From NCBI GenBank assembly GCA_964538515.1, contig CAZIEW010000022.1:3046-67045 (forward strand): a stretch of 64,000 bases of DNA, in the 5' to 3' direction. Shown in pieces: positions 26,410-35,046 of this stretch. Both the position numbers and the translations under genes were made by a program. The stretch's first letter is position 1. Each line of letters opens with the position of its first letter. Under the pieces are notes generated by a model. That model was given only the letters and a program-made list of their open reading frames with translations. It was not told where the DNA came from and made no database searches. The stretch comes from CALBZH01 sp964538515 (lineage in GTDB: Bacteria; Desulfobacterota; Syntrophobacteria; Syntrophobacterales; Syntrophobacteraceae).

Positions 26410-29400
26410 TCAAATACGACGTGCCGGGAGCGTCCCTCCCGCGCACACATCTCGTTCAACCGAAAAGGCGGCCAAGGGACCCGCAGCGCGCTCACCCAGA
26501 TTGCCGTAACGGTGGTAATTGTTGCAGATGGACTGCTGTCGCAGGTAATGAAGCAGCTCGATACGGCCTTCCATGACGACCGGGCTCCGCGCAATGTAGA
26601 ACCCCGTCTTGGCGGCCGCCTCAAAGACCTCGTCCGGGACGCGGTCGGCCCCGGCGTAGCGAATCCGCGAGACGACGGGGATGCTGTGGATGAGGTCCCT
26701 GTCCGTTTGAAAAACCAGTGGGCTTCCGCCCAACAGTCGCTTCCCCTGCTCGCCACGAAGAAAGGCGACAACACCGTTCTCCAAGCCCACGGGAACACTC
26801 ACGCGGAGGCCGCAGCCCGCAATGAGGGACGCAGCGATCCGCCCGATCGTCTCGAAGAGCGAATCGGCCTCGTGCAGCCGCACCACGACCGTCCCCACCG
26901 GCTGGTAGCGCAGGAGGTTGTCCTGTCCCCTCAGGTGAAAAAAATCCCTCGGCTTCTCAAACACGTGCTCGAAACGGAACAGGTAGCTCTTGATGGCGCG
27001 GACCGCCTTTCGCAGGTCGGAGGCATGCTCCGAGCATTCACCCCACAGCAGCTTGAGCTGCCATTGCAAAGCCAACCGAAGCAACGTGTGTTCCTTCTCG
27101 ATGGGTCCCACCTCCGGAAACCCTTCTTCCTCAAAATCCATGAGGAAAGCCACATAGTCGGGGCCTCCCGCCTTCATGCCCGCACCCAGAACGGACTTCC
27201 CCATGCCCCCGAACGGCTGCCGCAGGGTGATCGCTCCCGTCGTGGACCGGTTGATGTAAAGGTTCCCCGCTCGGATTTTCGTTTTCCAGAGCTCCTGCTC
27301 TCTGGAATCCAGGCTCTCGAGACCCGACGTAAGCCCATAGCCCGTCTGGTTGGCAAACTCGATCGCCTCCTCCAGGTCACGGGCCTCGATGACCCCCAGC
27401 ACGGGACCGAAGAGCTCGGTCATGTGCGTAAAGGAGCCCGCCTTCACATCCCACTTGATCCCGGGCGTCCACAAGCGGGGATTTCCTTCGACCGGACCGG
27501 GCTTGAGTGCCCACGACTCGCCCGCTTCAAGCTCGGTCAGCCCACGCTCCAGGTCCCCCGAGGGGACCCGGGCCAAGGGCCCCATCTTGTTTTTGAAATC
27601 CCAGGCGGAGCCGACGCCGAGGCTTTCGGCCGCATCCACCAGTTGTCTCTTGAAATCAGAGTCTCTGTAAATCTCACGCTCCAGTATGAGCAGTGAGGTG
27701 GCCGAGCATTTCTGACCGGAATTCCCGAAAGCGGAGACAATCACATGCTTGATGGCTTGGTCCCGGTCCGCAAGCGCCGTGACGATCGTCGCATTCTTGC
27801 CGCCCGTTTCTGCACTCAAATGTGCGGAAGGGCGCCGCTGCAGGATCTTGAGTCCCGTCTCCGTGCCACCGGTAAGGATAATGACGTCCACGCCGGGATG
27901 GCTGGTGAGTCTACCCCCGGCGCCGGCTCCAGAGCAAGGCACGAACTGCAGCACGTTTTTCGAGATCCCGGCGCCCCAGAAGCACTCACAAAGCAGCCAC
28001 CCCGCCAGAACAGCATCCGATGACGGCTTGAAGACAACGGTATTTCCCGCGGCCAGCGCAGCGGCGATTCCTCCGCACGGGATCGCGATCGGGAAGTTCC
28101 ACGGCGAAATCACGACGGCAACCCCTTTGCCCTTCGCTTTCACCTGCGGGAGGGTCGTGAACGTTTGGACGGAAAAGGGGTAAAATTCAGCGAAGTCGAC
28201 CGCTTCAGACACCTCGACGTCCGCTTCGGTGAAGACCTTCCCGGTATTCGCGGCAGCAGCTCCGATGAGATCCCCACGCCTTCGGCGCAGCTCCGCCGCC
28301 ACCTGCGAAAGTACGGCGTGACGCTCCTCGGGTGTCCGCGCTCGCCAGCCGTCGGGATCTGCTTTCGCCACCGCGACGGCACGATCCACATCGTCCCCAC
28401 TTGCCAATGCGAACCGGGCCACGCACACCTGCTCCGGGAGCTGGGACGGATCGACGCAATCGCGGGTCTCCCGCCCCGAGAAGATCGGCTCACCTCCGAT
28501 GATGAGGGGAATCTCGATGGGGGTATCGGAAGCGCTTTTCTTCCACTTGCTGCGAATGGCGTCCGCCCACCGTCGGTTAGCCGGAAGGGACCAATCCGTA
28601 TCGGGCTCGTTCACGAGCTCCCCGTCCCAGTAGGTCCCCCTTGGCTCGCTGAACGATTCCGTCAACCGATTCTGGCTCCGGTGGGGACGGTCACTGACCG
28701 TGTCGCGGTGCTCCCAGGAGGCGACGAACTGGTTTTTGAGGAAGGCCCATTCTTTGGAATCGGTGCGGAGTCGGGGAATATAGCGGAGGAAGTTCTCCTC
28801 GGAGGTATTCTCGTCGAGGCGCCGAATGAGGTACGCGATCCCGTTGATGAATTCCTTGCGGCCGGCGACCGGCGCGTAGACGAGAACCCCACCCGTCATT
28901 TCCTGGATGGCACGTCGAACGTGATCGGCCATGCCTTCCAGCATTTCAAAGGTGAAGTAATCCGTGACCCCGTTGCGCTCGGCGACCTTCCGAGCGTAGG
29001 CGAGCTCGAAAAGATTGTGCGACGCAATGCCGAGGTGAACCGCCCGGATGTTCTCCGGCTGCATCCCGAAGTCCACCAGCCGTTTGTAGTTGGCGTCCAC
29101 GTCGCGCTTGTTGTCGTAGGGAGCCGGCGGCCAGTTGTGGAGCGCCGCCTCGAGCAGCTCCATTTCCATGTTGGCGCCCTTGACGATCCTGACCCGGACC
29201 GGACTGCCGCCCCGTTCGATGCGTCGCCGCGCCCAATCCGTCAGTCGACGCAGAATCGACCCGGAATCTGGAAGGTAGGCCTGCAGGACGATTCCGGCCG
29301 TATAGCCCAGGAGATCGTCCTGCTCGAGGGTCTGGATGAAGGCCTCGACGGTCGTCTCCAGGTCACGGTATTCCTCCATGTCGAGGTTCACGAGCTTGGG

Positions 29401-30078
29401 AGCCTTGGCCCCGTCTCGACCAATGTATTCGGTGTCACGCGCAACGCGGTACAGCGTTGAAAGCCTCTCCTTGAGGACGGCGACACTGTGCTCGTGGGCA
29501 ATGGGGTGGATCTGCGAATAGATGGTGGAAACCTTGACAGAGATGCATTCGACATCCGGGGATCGCAGTGTTTCGATGTACTGCGCAAGACGCCTTTCAG
29601 CCTCCTTCTCCCCCAGCACCGCCTCGCCAAGAAGGTTGACGTTCGTGCGAGCTCCCTCGTCTCTCCGCTTCTCGAGGTAGGCGCCGAGCCGGTCCGGCTC
29701 GCCCGGAATGATGGCGCGGCTGCTCTCCTCCCTCATGGTCTCGACCATCTTGGGAACCGTCCATGCAGCAGGTCGACCTCGCATCCACAAGAAAAGGCGC
29801 GCGAGCCATCGGTCCTTCCACGAAAAAAATTCAGGGATTCCAAAGGACTTGAGAAGGAAGACGATTTGATCGGCCACACGCGCATCGTCCGCGGCTCGAA
29901 AGCTCTGATCGAGGAGCTTGGCCAAAACGACCTTGTCCCGAGGATGGCTCAGGAGACGCTGCATCCGAGCCTGGTGTGCTCTTTCATCGCGCGTCAGAAG
30001 GCGATTGGCCTGCGTCTGCCAACGCTCGGCCAATCGGATCGACTCCGTGACGAGGGAATCTGTCTGTTGCGTGTTCAT
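26410..30078 (-). CDS. putA: Bifunctional proline dehydrogenase / L-glutamate-gamma-semialdehyde dehydrogenase
   Basis: This 1222-residue protein has an N-terminal FAD proline dehydrogenase barrel with KLVNLDMEEYRDLE, RVRIVKGANMEMELLEAA and HLGIASHNLFELAYA. An aldehyde dehydrogenase domain follows, with the Glu of SAETGGKNA (about residue 755) and the catalytic Cys of GQKCSA (about 790). A PutA C-terminal extension then ends in the conserved RYGNLGERAAGPLAAF. The ribbon-helix-helix DNA-binding domain of enterobacterial PutA is absent, so self-repression is unlikely. It oxidises proline to glutamate in two steps with channelling. ATG 30078 has AAGGAG upstream. The kor cluster follows at once, so glutamate-derived 2-oxoglutarate could feed it. 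Confidence 0.95.
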   Translation of the reverse strand: MNTQQTDSLVTESIRLAERWQTQANRLLTRDERAHQARMQRLLSHPRDKVVLAKLLDQSFRAADDARVADQIVFLLKSFGIPEFFSWKDRWLARLFLWMRGRPAAWTVPKMVETMREESSRAIIPGEPDRLGAYLEKRRDEGARTNVNLLGEAVLGEKEAERRLAQYIETLRSPDVECISVKVSTIYSQIHPIAHEHSVAVLKERLSTLYRVARDTEYIGRDGAKAPKLVNLDMEEYRDLETTVEAFIQTLEQDDLLGYTAGIVLQAYLPDSGSILRRLTDWARRRIERGGSPVRVRIVKGANMEMELLEAALHNWPPAPYDNKRDVDANYKRLVDFGMQPENIRAVHLGIASHNLFELAYARKVAERNGVTDYFTFEMLEGMADHVRRAIQEMTGGVLVYAPVAGRKEFINGIAYLIRRLDENTSEENFLRYIPRLRTDSKEWAFLKNQFVASWEHRDTVSDRPHRSQNRLTESFSEPRGTYWDGELVNEPDTDWSLPANRRWADAIRSKWKKSASDTPIEIPLIIGGEPIFSGRETRDCVDPSQLPEQVCVARFALASGDDVDRAVAVAKADPDGWRARTPEERHAVLSQVAAELRRRRGDLIGAAAANTGKVFTEADVEVSEAVDFAEFYPFSVQTFTTLPQVKAKGKGVAVVISPWNFPIAIPCGGIAAALAAGNTVVFKPSSDAVLAGWLLCECFWGAGISKNVLQFVPCSGAGAGGRLTSHPGVDVIILTGGTETGLKILQRRPSAHLSAETGGKNATIVTALADRDQAIKHVIVSAFGNSGQKCSATSLLILEREIYRDSDFKRQLVDAAESLGVGSAWDFKNKMGPLARVPSGDLERGLTELEAGESWALKPGPVEGNPRLWTPGIKWDVKAGSFTHMTELFGPVLGVIEARDLEEAIEFANQTGYGLTSGLESLDSREQELWKTKIRAGNLYINRSTTGAITLRQPFGGMGKSVLGAGMKAGGPDYVAFLMDFEEEGFPEVGPIEKEHTLLRLALQWQLKLLWGECSEHASDLRKAVRAIKSYLFRFEHVFEKPRDFFHLRGQDNLLRYQPVGTVVVRLHEADSLFETIGRIAASLIAGCGLRVSVPVGLENGVVAFLRGEQGKRLLGGSPLVFQTDRDLIHSIPVVSRIRYAGADRVPDEVFEAAAKTGFYIARSPVVMEGRIELLHYLRQQSICNNYHRYGNLGERAAGPLAAFSVERDVCAGGTLPARRI

Positions 30079-30380
30079 CGCAGTGCAGCTCCTTGGCACC
30101 GATCGTAAGCGACTCGACCGTTCCGGCAGACCGCCTCCGAGAGCCGCAAACTTCAAGAGAAGGCGAATCGGAGTGGACTCTCAGATCTTTCATGTAACGA
30201 TGGAACGTCGGGAGGTCAATCCGAAAGAGGCCCAGGCTGCAAACGGGAACAGCTTTCGACCGGAATCCGTCGCACGCCGCATCGAGAATCCGACGTTGGA
30301 CGCTGCGCCCATGGCCGGTCATCCTTAGAATGGTGAAAGGGTAACAGGAAGGTTGCCCGATGACACTCAGGAGGTACACG
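30079..30380. other. Divergent spacer upstream of putA
   Basis: This 302-base spacer separates putA (minus) from a small plus-strand gene. It should contain promoters for both, but I see no convincing core promoter or operator. A long minus-strand frame crosses it but extends into putA in another frame and has no RBS. Confidence 0.5.
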
Positions 30381-30659
30381 ATGAAACTCCAGCCAATTTT
30401 GAATATCGAAGATTCCCGGGAAGTTGCCTCAACTATCATCGACCATCAGGCGAGTACTCTCTTTCCCACCATGGATGTTGACCAGCTTGCCACAGGAGAG
30501 CAGAGCTTCTCGGTCTCCTGGACCAGATCCGATGGAAGCTGCGAGGAAATCGACTCCTGCAGCGGCCCGGATTGGAAGCAGTGCGCGGTTGCGGCGCTTG
30601 CGAGCGCGCTTTGGAAATCCCATGAATGTTGGAACAGGACCGTGGCTGAAGCCGCTTGA
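30381..30659 (+). CDS. Small hypothetical protein, 92 residues
   Basis: A perfect Shine-Dalgarno AGGAGG lies 6 bases before the ATG at 30381, the main reason to accept this gene. The product is acidic and soluble, with no signal peptide or membrane span. Three cysteines lie in the C-terminal half (EEIDSCSGPDWKQCAVA and HECW), a possible metal or disulfide site. A hairpin follows directly at the stop codon. I do not recognise the family. It stands alone between putA and the O-acetylation pair. Confidence 0.55.
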   Translation: MKLQPILNIEDSREVASTIIDHQASTLFPTMDVDQLATGEQSFSVSWTRSDGSCEEIDSCSGPDWKQCAVAALASALWKSHECWNRTVAEAA

Positions 30660-30671
30660 TCCGCAAGCGGC
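30651..30671 (+). terminator. Hairpin at the end of the small gene
   Basis: GCCGCTT (30651-30657) pairs perfectly with AAGCGGC (30665-30671) around a 7-base loop, overlapping the stop codon of the 92-residue gene. There is no T-run after it, so intrinsic termination would be weak. Confidence 0.35.
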
Positions 30672-31025
30672 CTCCCATTGAAGATTCAGCCAGGCATGGT
30701 AAGACACGGGGAGTGCGGGTCAATCCGCCTCCCCGTTTCTCGTCCTGGACGCGCTCGGATTCCAGGAGGTGACTTCTCAATAAGTTCGGGTAATGTCGGG
30801 GCTGTAGGTCGGGTTTCCAACCCGACAGCCGCAGCCAGGGCGTCGGGATGGAATCCCGACCTACGCTTATTGAGAAGTTACCAGGAGGACATTTCCTCAT
30901 CCCCATGGGCGGTTGCCAAGGCAGAAACCTTCCAGTAGACTGCTGCCCGTCCAAGCTCGGAAGCTTTCGATGCAGGACCGTTGGTCTGGATTTGATGAGA
31001 TTGTCCAACCCGGAAGCGTAGCAGC
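30660..31025. other. Spacer containing the MITE-like element
   Basis: No gene is supported in these 366 bases between the small 92-residue gene and the MBOAT gene. The middle is occupied by the 111-base MITE-like element described separately. The remainder should hold the MBOAT promoter, which I could not locate. Confidence 0.5.
30770..30880. mobile_element. MITE-like element with terminal inverted repeats and 8-bp target duplication
   Basis: The ends are TGACTTCTCAATAAG (30770-30784) and the complement of TAACTTCTCAATAAG (30866-30880), matching at 14 of 15 positions. Both sides are flanked by the direct repeat CCAGGAGG (30762-30769 and 30881-30888), as expected for a target-site duplication. 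Inside are two perfect 8-bp hairpins, GTCGGGTT-tcc-AACCCGAC (30808-30826) and GTCGGGAT-gga-ATCCCGAC (30842-30860), nested within GTAGGTCGGG / CCCGACCTAC arms. There is no coding capacity, so it would need a transposase from elsewhere. Confidence 0.75.
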
Positions 31026-32537
31026 ATGCCGTTTAGCTCCGTCACATTTCTATTTTTTTTCCTTCCGCTTACCCTGGGGCTTTACGCGATCTTCGGACGC
31101 GGAGGTCGGAATGCCGCGTTTCTCTTCGCAAGCCTTGTTTTCTACGGCTGGGGCGAGGGAAAAGCCATTGCGATCCTGCTTTTCTCCATTGGAGTCAACT
31201 ACGGTCTGGGAATCGTTCTGGACAGGGGAAGCCCCGACGGATCAAGCACGGCGCGAGTGATACGACTTGGTGCTCCGGCTGGCATTTCTCCTCGCCGCAG
31301 GACCCGCAAAGCCTTGCTGATCTCCGGCCTTGTGCTCAATCTTGGGCTGTTGGCTTATTACAAGTACAGCGGATTCTTGCTGAGCACCGCGAGCGGCCTG
31401 TTGACATGGCTCGGCGCGGCTTCCTTCAATTCGTCTCAGGGATCGGTCCCCACCGGCATTTCCTTCTTCACTTTCGCTGCCATTTCCTACCTGGTGGACC
31501 TTTACAGTGGAAAGGCCAAGGCCGATCGCGACCCTGTCCGCTTTGCCACCTTCATGGCGTCTTTTCCCAAAATCCTGGCAGGACCGATCGTGCCGTATCA
31601 CCTGGGGAAGGAGGAGCTTGAACGCCGGCCGTTCGACTTGGATCGATGTGCGAGCGGGATCGAACGATTCATACTGGGCTTGGGGAAGAAGGTGTTGATC
31701 GCGAGTCCGATCTCGGTCGTTTCCGACCAGGTGTTCGCTCTGCCCGCAGGGAGCCTCTCGGCGGGGCTCGCCTGGCTGGGAATCCTCTGCTACACGCTGC
31801 AGATCTATTTCGACTTTTCTGGCTATACGGACATGGCGATCGGTCTTGGCCGCATGTTCGGCTTCAATCTGCCGGAGAATTTCAACTTCCCGTACGCGGC
31901 TCGCTCCATCCGGGACTTTTGGCGCCGCTGGCACATGTCCCTCTCCCAATGGCTTCGCGACTACCTTTACATTCCCCTGGGCGGCAACCGCTGTACTCCC
32001 TCGCGCCACTACCTCAATCTCGTGATTGTCTTTCTCCTTTGCGGGCTCTGGCATGGAGCCAACTGGACTTTTGCGGTGTGGGGATTGTGGTACGGTATCT
32101 TTCTCATCTTGGAGAGGAATGGCTTGGGAAGAGCGCTTGAGAGAGCCCCGCGCCCCTTCCAGCACGGGTACGCCATCCTTGTCGTGATGCTTGGATGGGT
32201 CTTCTTCCGGTCGGAAAGTTTCTCGCAAGCGGTGGGCTACTTCAGGGCTTTGAGCGGTTTGGGGCGGGGTGAGCCTTCACCGGTTTCCGTCCGGACCCTG
32301 ATCGACGCCGAAGCTCTACTCGCCATTGGCTTGGGAGCAGTGTTTTCCGTGCCTGTCTTCGACTCCCTCAAGACGCGCTTTGCTCAACACTTTGCTCAAA
32401 TACCCATGCCACTGAGCGCGGCCTATGAAAGGGCTGTGTCCCTGGTTTATGGTCTCGTGCTCGGCTCAGTCTTTCTGCTGGCGTGCATGGCCTTGGCGGG
32501 AGGGACGCTCAAGTCGTTCATTTATTTTCGGTTTTAG
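31026..32537 (+). CDS. MBOAT-family O-acyltransferase (AlgI-like)
   Basis: This 503-residue polytopic membrane protein begins MPFSSVTFLFFFLPLTLGLY, the AlgI/PatA-type start. It contains GISFFTFAAISYLVDLYSGK, YTDMAIGLGRMFGFNLPENF and the MBOAT core SIRDFWRRWHMSLSQWLRDYLYIPLGG. The putative catalytic histidine lies in GLWHGANWTFAVWG. The family moves acetyl groups across the inner membrane for O-acetylation of exported polysaccharides such as alginate. The next gene encodes its usual SGNH partner 42 bases downstream. It may modify the EPS made by the locus at 1-19175, but nothing in the sequence proves that link. Confidence 0.93.
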   Translation: MPFSSVTFLFFFLPLTLGLYAIFGRGGRNAAFLFASLVFYGWGEGKAIAILLFSIGVNYGLGIVLDRGSPDGSSTARVIRLGAPAGISPRRRTRKALLISGLVLNLGLLAYYKYSGFLLSTASGLLTWLGAASFNSSQGSVPTGISFFTFAAISYLVDLYSGKAKADRDPVRFATFMASFPKILAGPIVPYHLGKEELERRPFDLDRCASGIERFILGLGKKVLIASPISVVSDQVFALPAGSLSAGLAWLGILCYTLQIYFDFSGYTDMAIGLGRMFGFNLPENFNFPYAARSIRDFWRRWHMSLSQWLRDYLYIPLGGNRCTPSRHYLNLVIVFLLCGLWHGANWTFAVWGLWYGIFLILERNGLGRALERAPRPFQHGYAILVVMLGWVFFRSESFSQAVGYFRALSGLGRGEPSPVSVRTLIDAEALLAIGLGAVFSVPVFDSLKTRFAQHFAQIPMPLSAAYERAVSLVYGLVLGSVFLLACMALAGGTLKSFIYFRF

Positions 32538-32579
32538 AACCCCTGAGCACAGGGACGAGAAAATGGTCGGAACAATCCA

Positions 32580-33710
32580 ATGACCCAGAAATCCATTCTC
32601 CAGACGATCCCCTGCCCCACCAACGCGTCGTGGACCCGAAGAATTGGAGTGATCGCCTTTTTCTTAGCACTCTGCCTGCCAATGCTGCAGATGCTGTTCC
32701 CTTTTGTCACGGAGTACAAGGATACGGAGAATCGTGACCTTGCGGACGCGCCCAGCCTCGCACTCACGGACCTGTCCAGCCTCATCCCCAGCACGGAGAG
32801 CTACCTCGGAGACCGCTTCGGACTCCGAACGACGCTCATCCGCTGGAACAGCATCCTGCGTGTGGGTTTCCTGGGCGTTTCCCCCATACCCAGCGTCGTA
32901 GTCGGCAAAGACGGCTGGCTCTTCTATCGCTCTGAGGTGCTTGCCGATGGCCAGTCCTTGAACGACTACCAGGGGACGATCCCCCTGTCGGAAACGGAGC
33001 TTGGTAGGCTATGGAAGCGGATTACGGACAATGAGCGTGTGTTGAGCCAAATGGGGATTCCTTACATGGTGGTCATCGCTCCCAATAAGCACACCCTGTA
33101 CGGCGACTATCTGCCCGACCGCATACGGCCTTTCCGGGGGCCGACGCGGCTTGAGCAGTTTTCCGACTACGTCGGGCGGCAGCCAATGGGCGAACGGCTC
33201 GTGCTGGATCTGAGGCAGCCTCTGCTCAGGGCAAAAGAGGAGCATCCCATCTACTGGAAAACCGACTCCCATTGGAACAGCTACGGCGCCTACATTGGAT
33301 ACCGGGAGATCATGAAACGATTGTCGGTCCGCAATCCTGAACTGGCTCCGCTGCCGCTTGTGGAGAATCGGGTAACCGTCACGACTTCTCCCAAGGGAGG
33401 CGACCTCAGCCAGATGCTGCTCATGCAGGACCGACTTTCCGAGCCCTACGACACGCGTCTCGAGCTTGCACCGAACCCCCATCCCAAGGCTAATCGGACG
33501 CTGCTGCTGCGACACGACTCATTCGGTGACGGCCTCTACCCCTTCTTGAATGCCCATTTCCAGACCCTGACCAACATCGCGCCATTCGCCCCGTTCCCAT
33601 TCGAAAGAATCAAGTCCGAACGCCCCATTGCCGTGGTCCATGTGTTTGCGGAGCGCTATCTCACGCAGGCGATCCATGATGATTTTTTTTACCAGGAGGA
33701 AAGACCCTGA
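32580..33710 (+). CDS. AlgJ/AlgX-like SGNH O-acetyltransferase
   Basis: This 376-residue protein has a single N-terminal anchor (about residues 22-42) followed by a periplasmic SGNH-type domain. It shows YLGDRFGLR, VVVGKDGWLFYRSE, KTDSHWNSYGAYIGY with the Asp-x-His pair, and LLRHDSFGDGLYPFL with the likely catalytic serine. This is the arrangement of AlgJ/AlgX, which place acetyl groups delivered by an MBOAT partner onto polysaccharide. It directly follows the AlgI-like gene and is probably co-transcribed with it. The substrate is unknown. Confidence 0.9.
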   Translation: MTQKSILQTIPCPTNASWTRRIGVIAFFLALCLPMLQMLFPFVTEYKDTENRDLADAPSLALTDLSSLIPSTESYLGDRFGLRTTLIRWNSILRVGFLGVSPIPSVVVGKDGWLFYRSEVLADGQSLNDYQGTIPLSETELGRLWKRITDNERVLSQMGIPYMVVIAPNKHTLYGDYLPDRIRPFRGPTRLEQFSDYVGRQPMGERLVLDLRQPLLRAKEEHPIYWKTDSHWNSYGAYIGYREIMKRLSVRNPELAPLPLVENRVTVTTSPKGGDLSQMLLMQDRLSEPYDTRLELAPNPHPKANRTLLLRHDSFGDGLYPFLNAHFQTLTNIAPFAPFPFERIKSERPIAVVHVFAERYLTQAIHDDFFYQEERP

Positions 33711-33788
33711 CGCGGAACTGAAACAGACATCCAGTGGCCCCCCATCGACAGGTGAATGAGCACGCTCATGCGGAAGGAGAAATGACCC

Positions 33789-34088
33789 ATGGAAGTCAAG
33801 ATGCCCATCAAGTTTCACGCGACCTATGCCATCACAACACGCTGCGAAGGCCAGGAAAAACGCGAGCGCTGCCAGAAGCTGACGGTGAGTGAGCTGTCGC
33901 CGGAAGCCCGTGAAAAGGCCTTCGGGGACATGGTGGAAGAGGAAAGGCCGACTCACCAGATCACCTTCTATGACTTTGGATGCAAACGAATCTTGAATGG
34001 GGCTCTGAAGGGAAACGACGAAGAGAAGCTCGTTCTGCAGGTTCAGGACAAAGAATACGAATTCAGCCTTTACAAGCCCTCCCGTTGA
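33789..34088 (+). CDS. Hypothetical protein, 99 residues
   Basis: A ribosome-binding site GGAAGGAG lies about 12 bases before the ATG at 33789. The product starts MEVKMPIKFHATYAITTRCEGQ and is a soluble, charged, mixed alpha/beta protein. It has no signal peptide or membrane span, and carries three cysteines (TRCEGQEKRERCQ and FGCKR). I do not recognise a family. It lies between the O-acetylation pair and the LolA-like gene and may be in the same transcript as either. A strong hairpin follows 20 bases after the stop. Confidence 0.6.
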   Translation: MEVKMPIKFHATYAITTRCEGQEKRERCQKLTVSELSPEAREKAFGDMVEEERPTHQITFYDFGCKRILNGALKGNDEEKLVLQVQDKEYEFSLYKPSR

Positions 34089-34108
34089 AACAAAGATTTC
34101 TTGCAGCA

Positions 34109-34130
34109 GGTGCGGGGCATCCCCCGCACC
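34109..34130 (+). terminator. Strong GC-rich hairpin
   Basis: GGTGCGGGG (34109-34117) and CCCCGCACC (34122-34130) form a perfect 9-bp stem with a 4-base CATC loop, 20 bases after the stop of the 99-residue gene. No T-run follows, so it is either a poor intrinsic terminator or a transcript-stabilising hairpin. Confidence 0.45.
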
Positions 34131-34225
34131 GCCCAAGGGAGACGCGCTCCTCTTTACAGGCTGGCAGCAGCCCTTAGCTTGAAGCTCAGCAGTGCACCCA
34201 CACTGGCAAGAACCGGGAGGAAGCC

Positions 34226-34966
34226 GTGACGACAGCCGTATTGCCCCACAACGGGTCTTCCCTCATCGTTATCGCCGCCGTCTTTTGTGCCTTCGGATGC
34301 ACCCTGCTACCACGGGTCGGGACCGCAGCAAGCGACAGTCCGGGTACATCAGCCACTGCGTCGATCGATCCACAAACCGTGCTTCGCAGGATGGAAGCCG
34401 CCTACAGCAGCACTCTTGATTACCGGGCTCACCTTGTCATCAGCGGCTTCGGGGGGGACCCTTCGTTTCGAGCCCCCCACAAGGTCCGCTATGTGTTCAA
34501 GAAGCCCAACCGGATTCGGATCGATTTTGAGCATCCACATCCCGGCATGACCATCGTCTACCCCGACGCCCTGGGACGCGTCGTCGTCCGCCCCATTCGC
34601 GGCCTGTCTTCCCTCCTGTTTCACTTCAGAGCGGACAGCACGATGGTGGAGATCTCTCCCGGTCAACAGGTCCATCAGACGGACCTCGGGCTTCTGATCG
34701 AAAACATTGGCCGGAGCGTGGGCAGCCTCAGGGTGGGCGATCTGCACATCGAAGAAAACCGCGACATCCTGATCATCCGCGTGCTCTCCGACAATCCCTT
34801 CGCAAAGGGCACACCGACGCGCTACGCGTACACGATCGACAAAAACCTGTGGCTGCCGGTGGCTGTGGAGGAGTCTACGGTCGCAGGGGTGCTGAAGCGA
34901 AAAGTGGTTTATGAGGATCTCAAAATCAATACGGGCGTCAAGGACGGAGCCTTCGATCTCGGCTGA
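34226..34966 (+). CDS. LolA-like / DUF1571-type secreted protein
   Basis: This 246-residue protein starts at a GTG preceded by GGGAGG with 5-base spacing. An N-terminal hydrophobic segment (SSLIVIAAVFCAFGC) is a signal peptide, possibly a weak lipobox ending at Cys25. The mature part resembles the LolA/LppX-like fold: DPQTVLRRMEAAYSSTLDYRAHLVISG, VRYVFKKPNRIRIDFEHP and a regular beta-strand pattern up to LWLPVAVEEST. Members usually bind lipids or lipoproteins in the periplasm. There is no lolB or ABC partner nearby, so its role is open. The next gene runs in the opposite direction. Confidence 0.7.
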   Translation: MTTAVLPHNGSSLIVIAAVFCAFGCTLLPRVGTAASDSPGTSATASIDPQTVLRRMEAAYSSTLDYRAHLVISGFGGDPSFRAPHKVRYVFKKPNRIRIDFEHPHPGMTIVYPDALGRVVVRPIRGLSSLLFHFRADSTMVEISPGQQVHQTDLGLLIENIGRSVGSLRVGDLHIEENRDILIIRVLSDNPFAKGTPTRYAYTIDKNLWLPVAVEESTVAGVLKRKVVYEDLKINTGVKDGAFDLG

Positions 34967-35046
34967 GCCTCACGCCCCAGGGAACGACAGAGCCAAACAG
35001 AAAGAGTCAACGGTCGCCTCCACAGGAAGCCACGGTCGATCTCTTG

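Noticed and set aside
29984..30439. Minus-strand frame crossing the putA upstream spacer
   Set aside because: It starts inside the small plus-strand gene and runs into putA in another frame, without RBS or recognisable domain.
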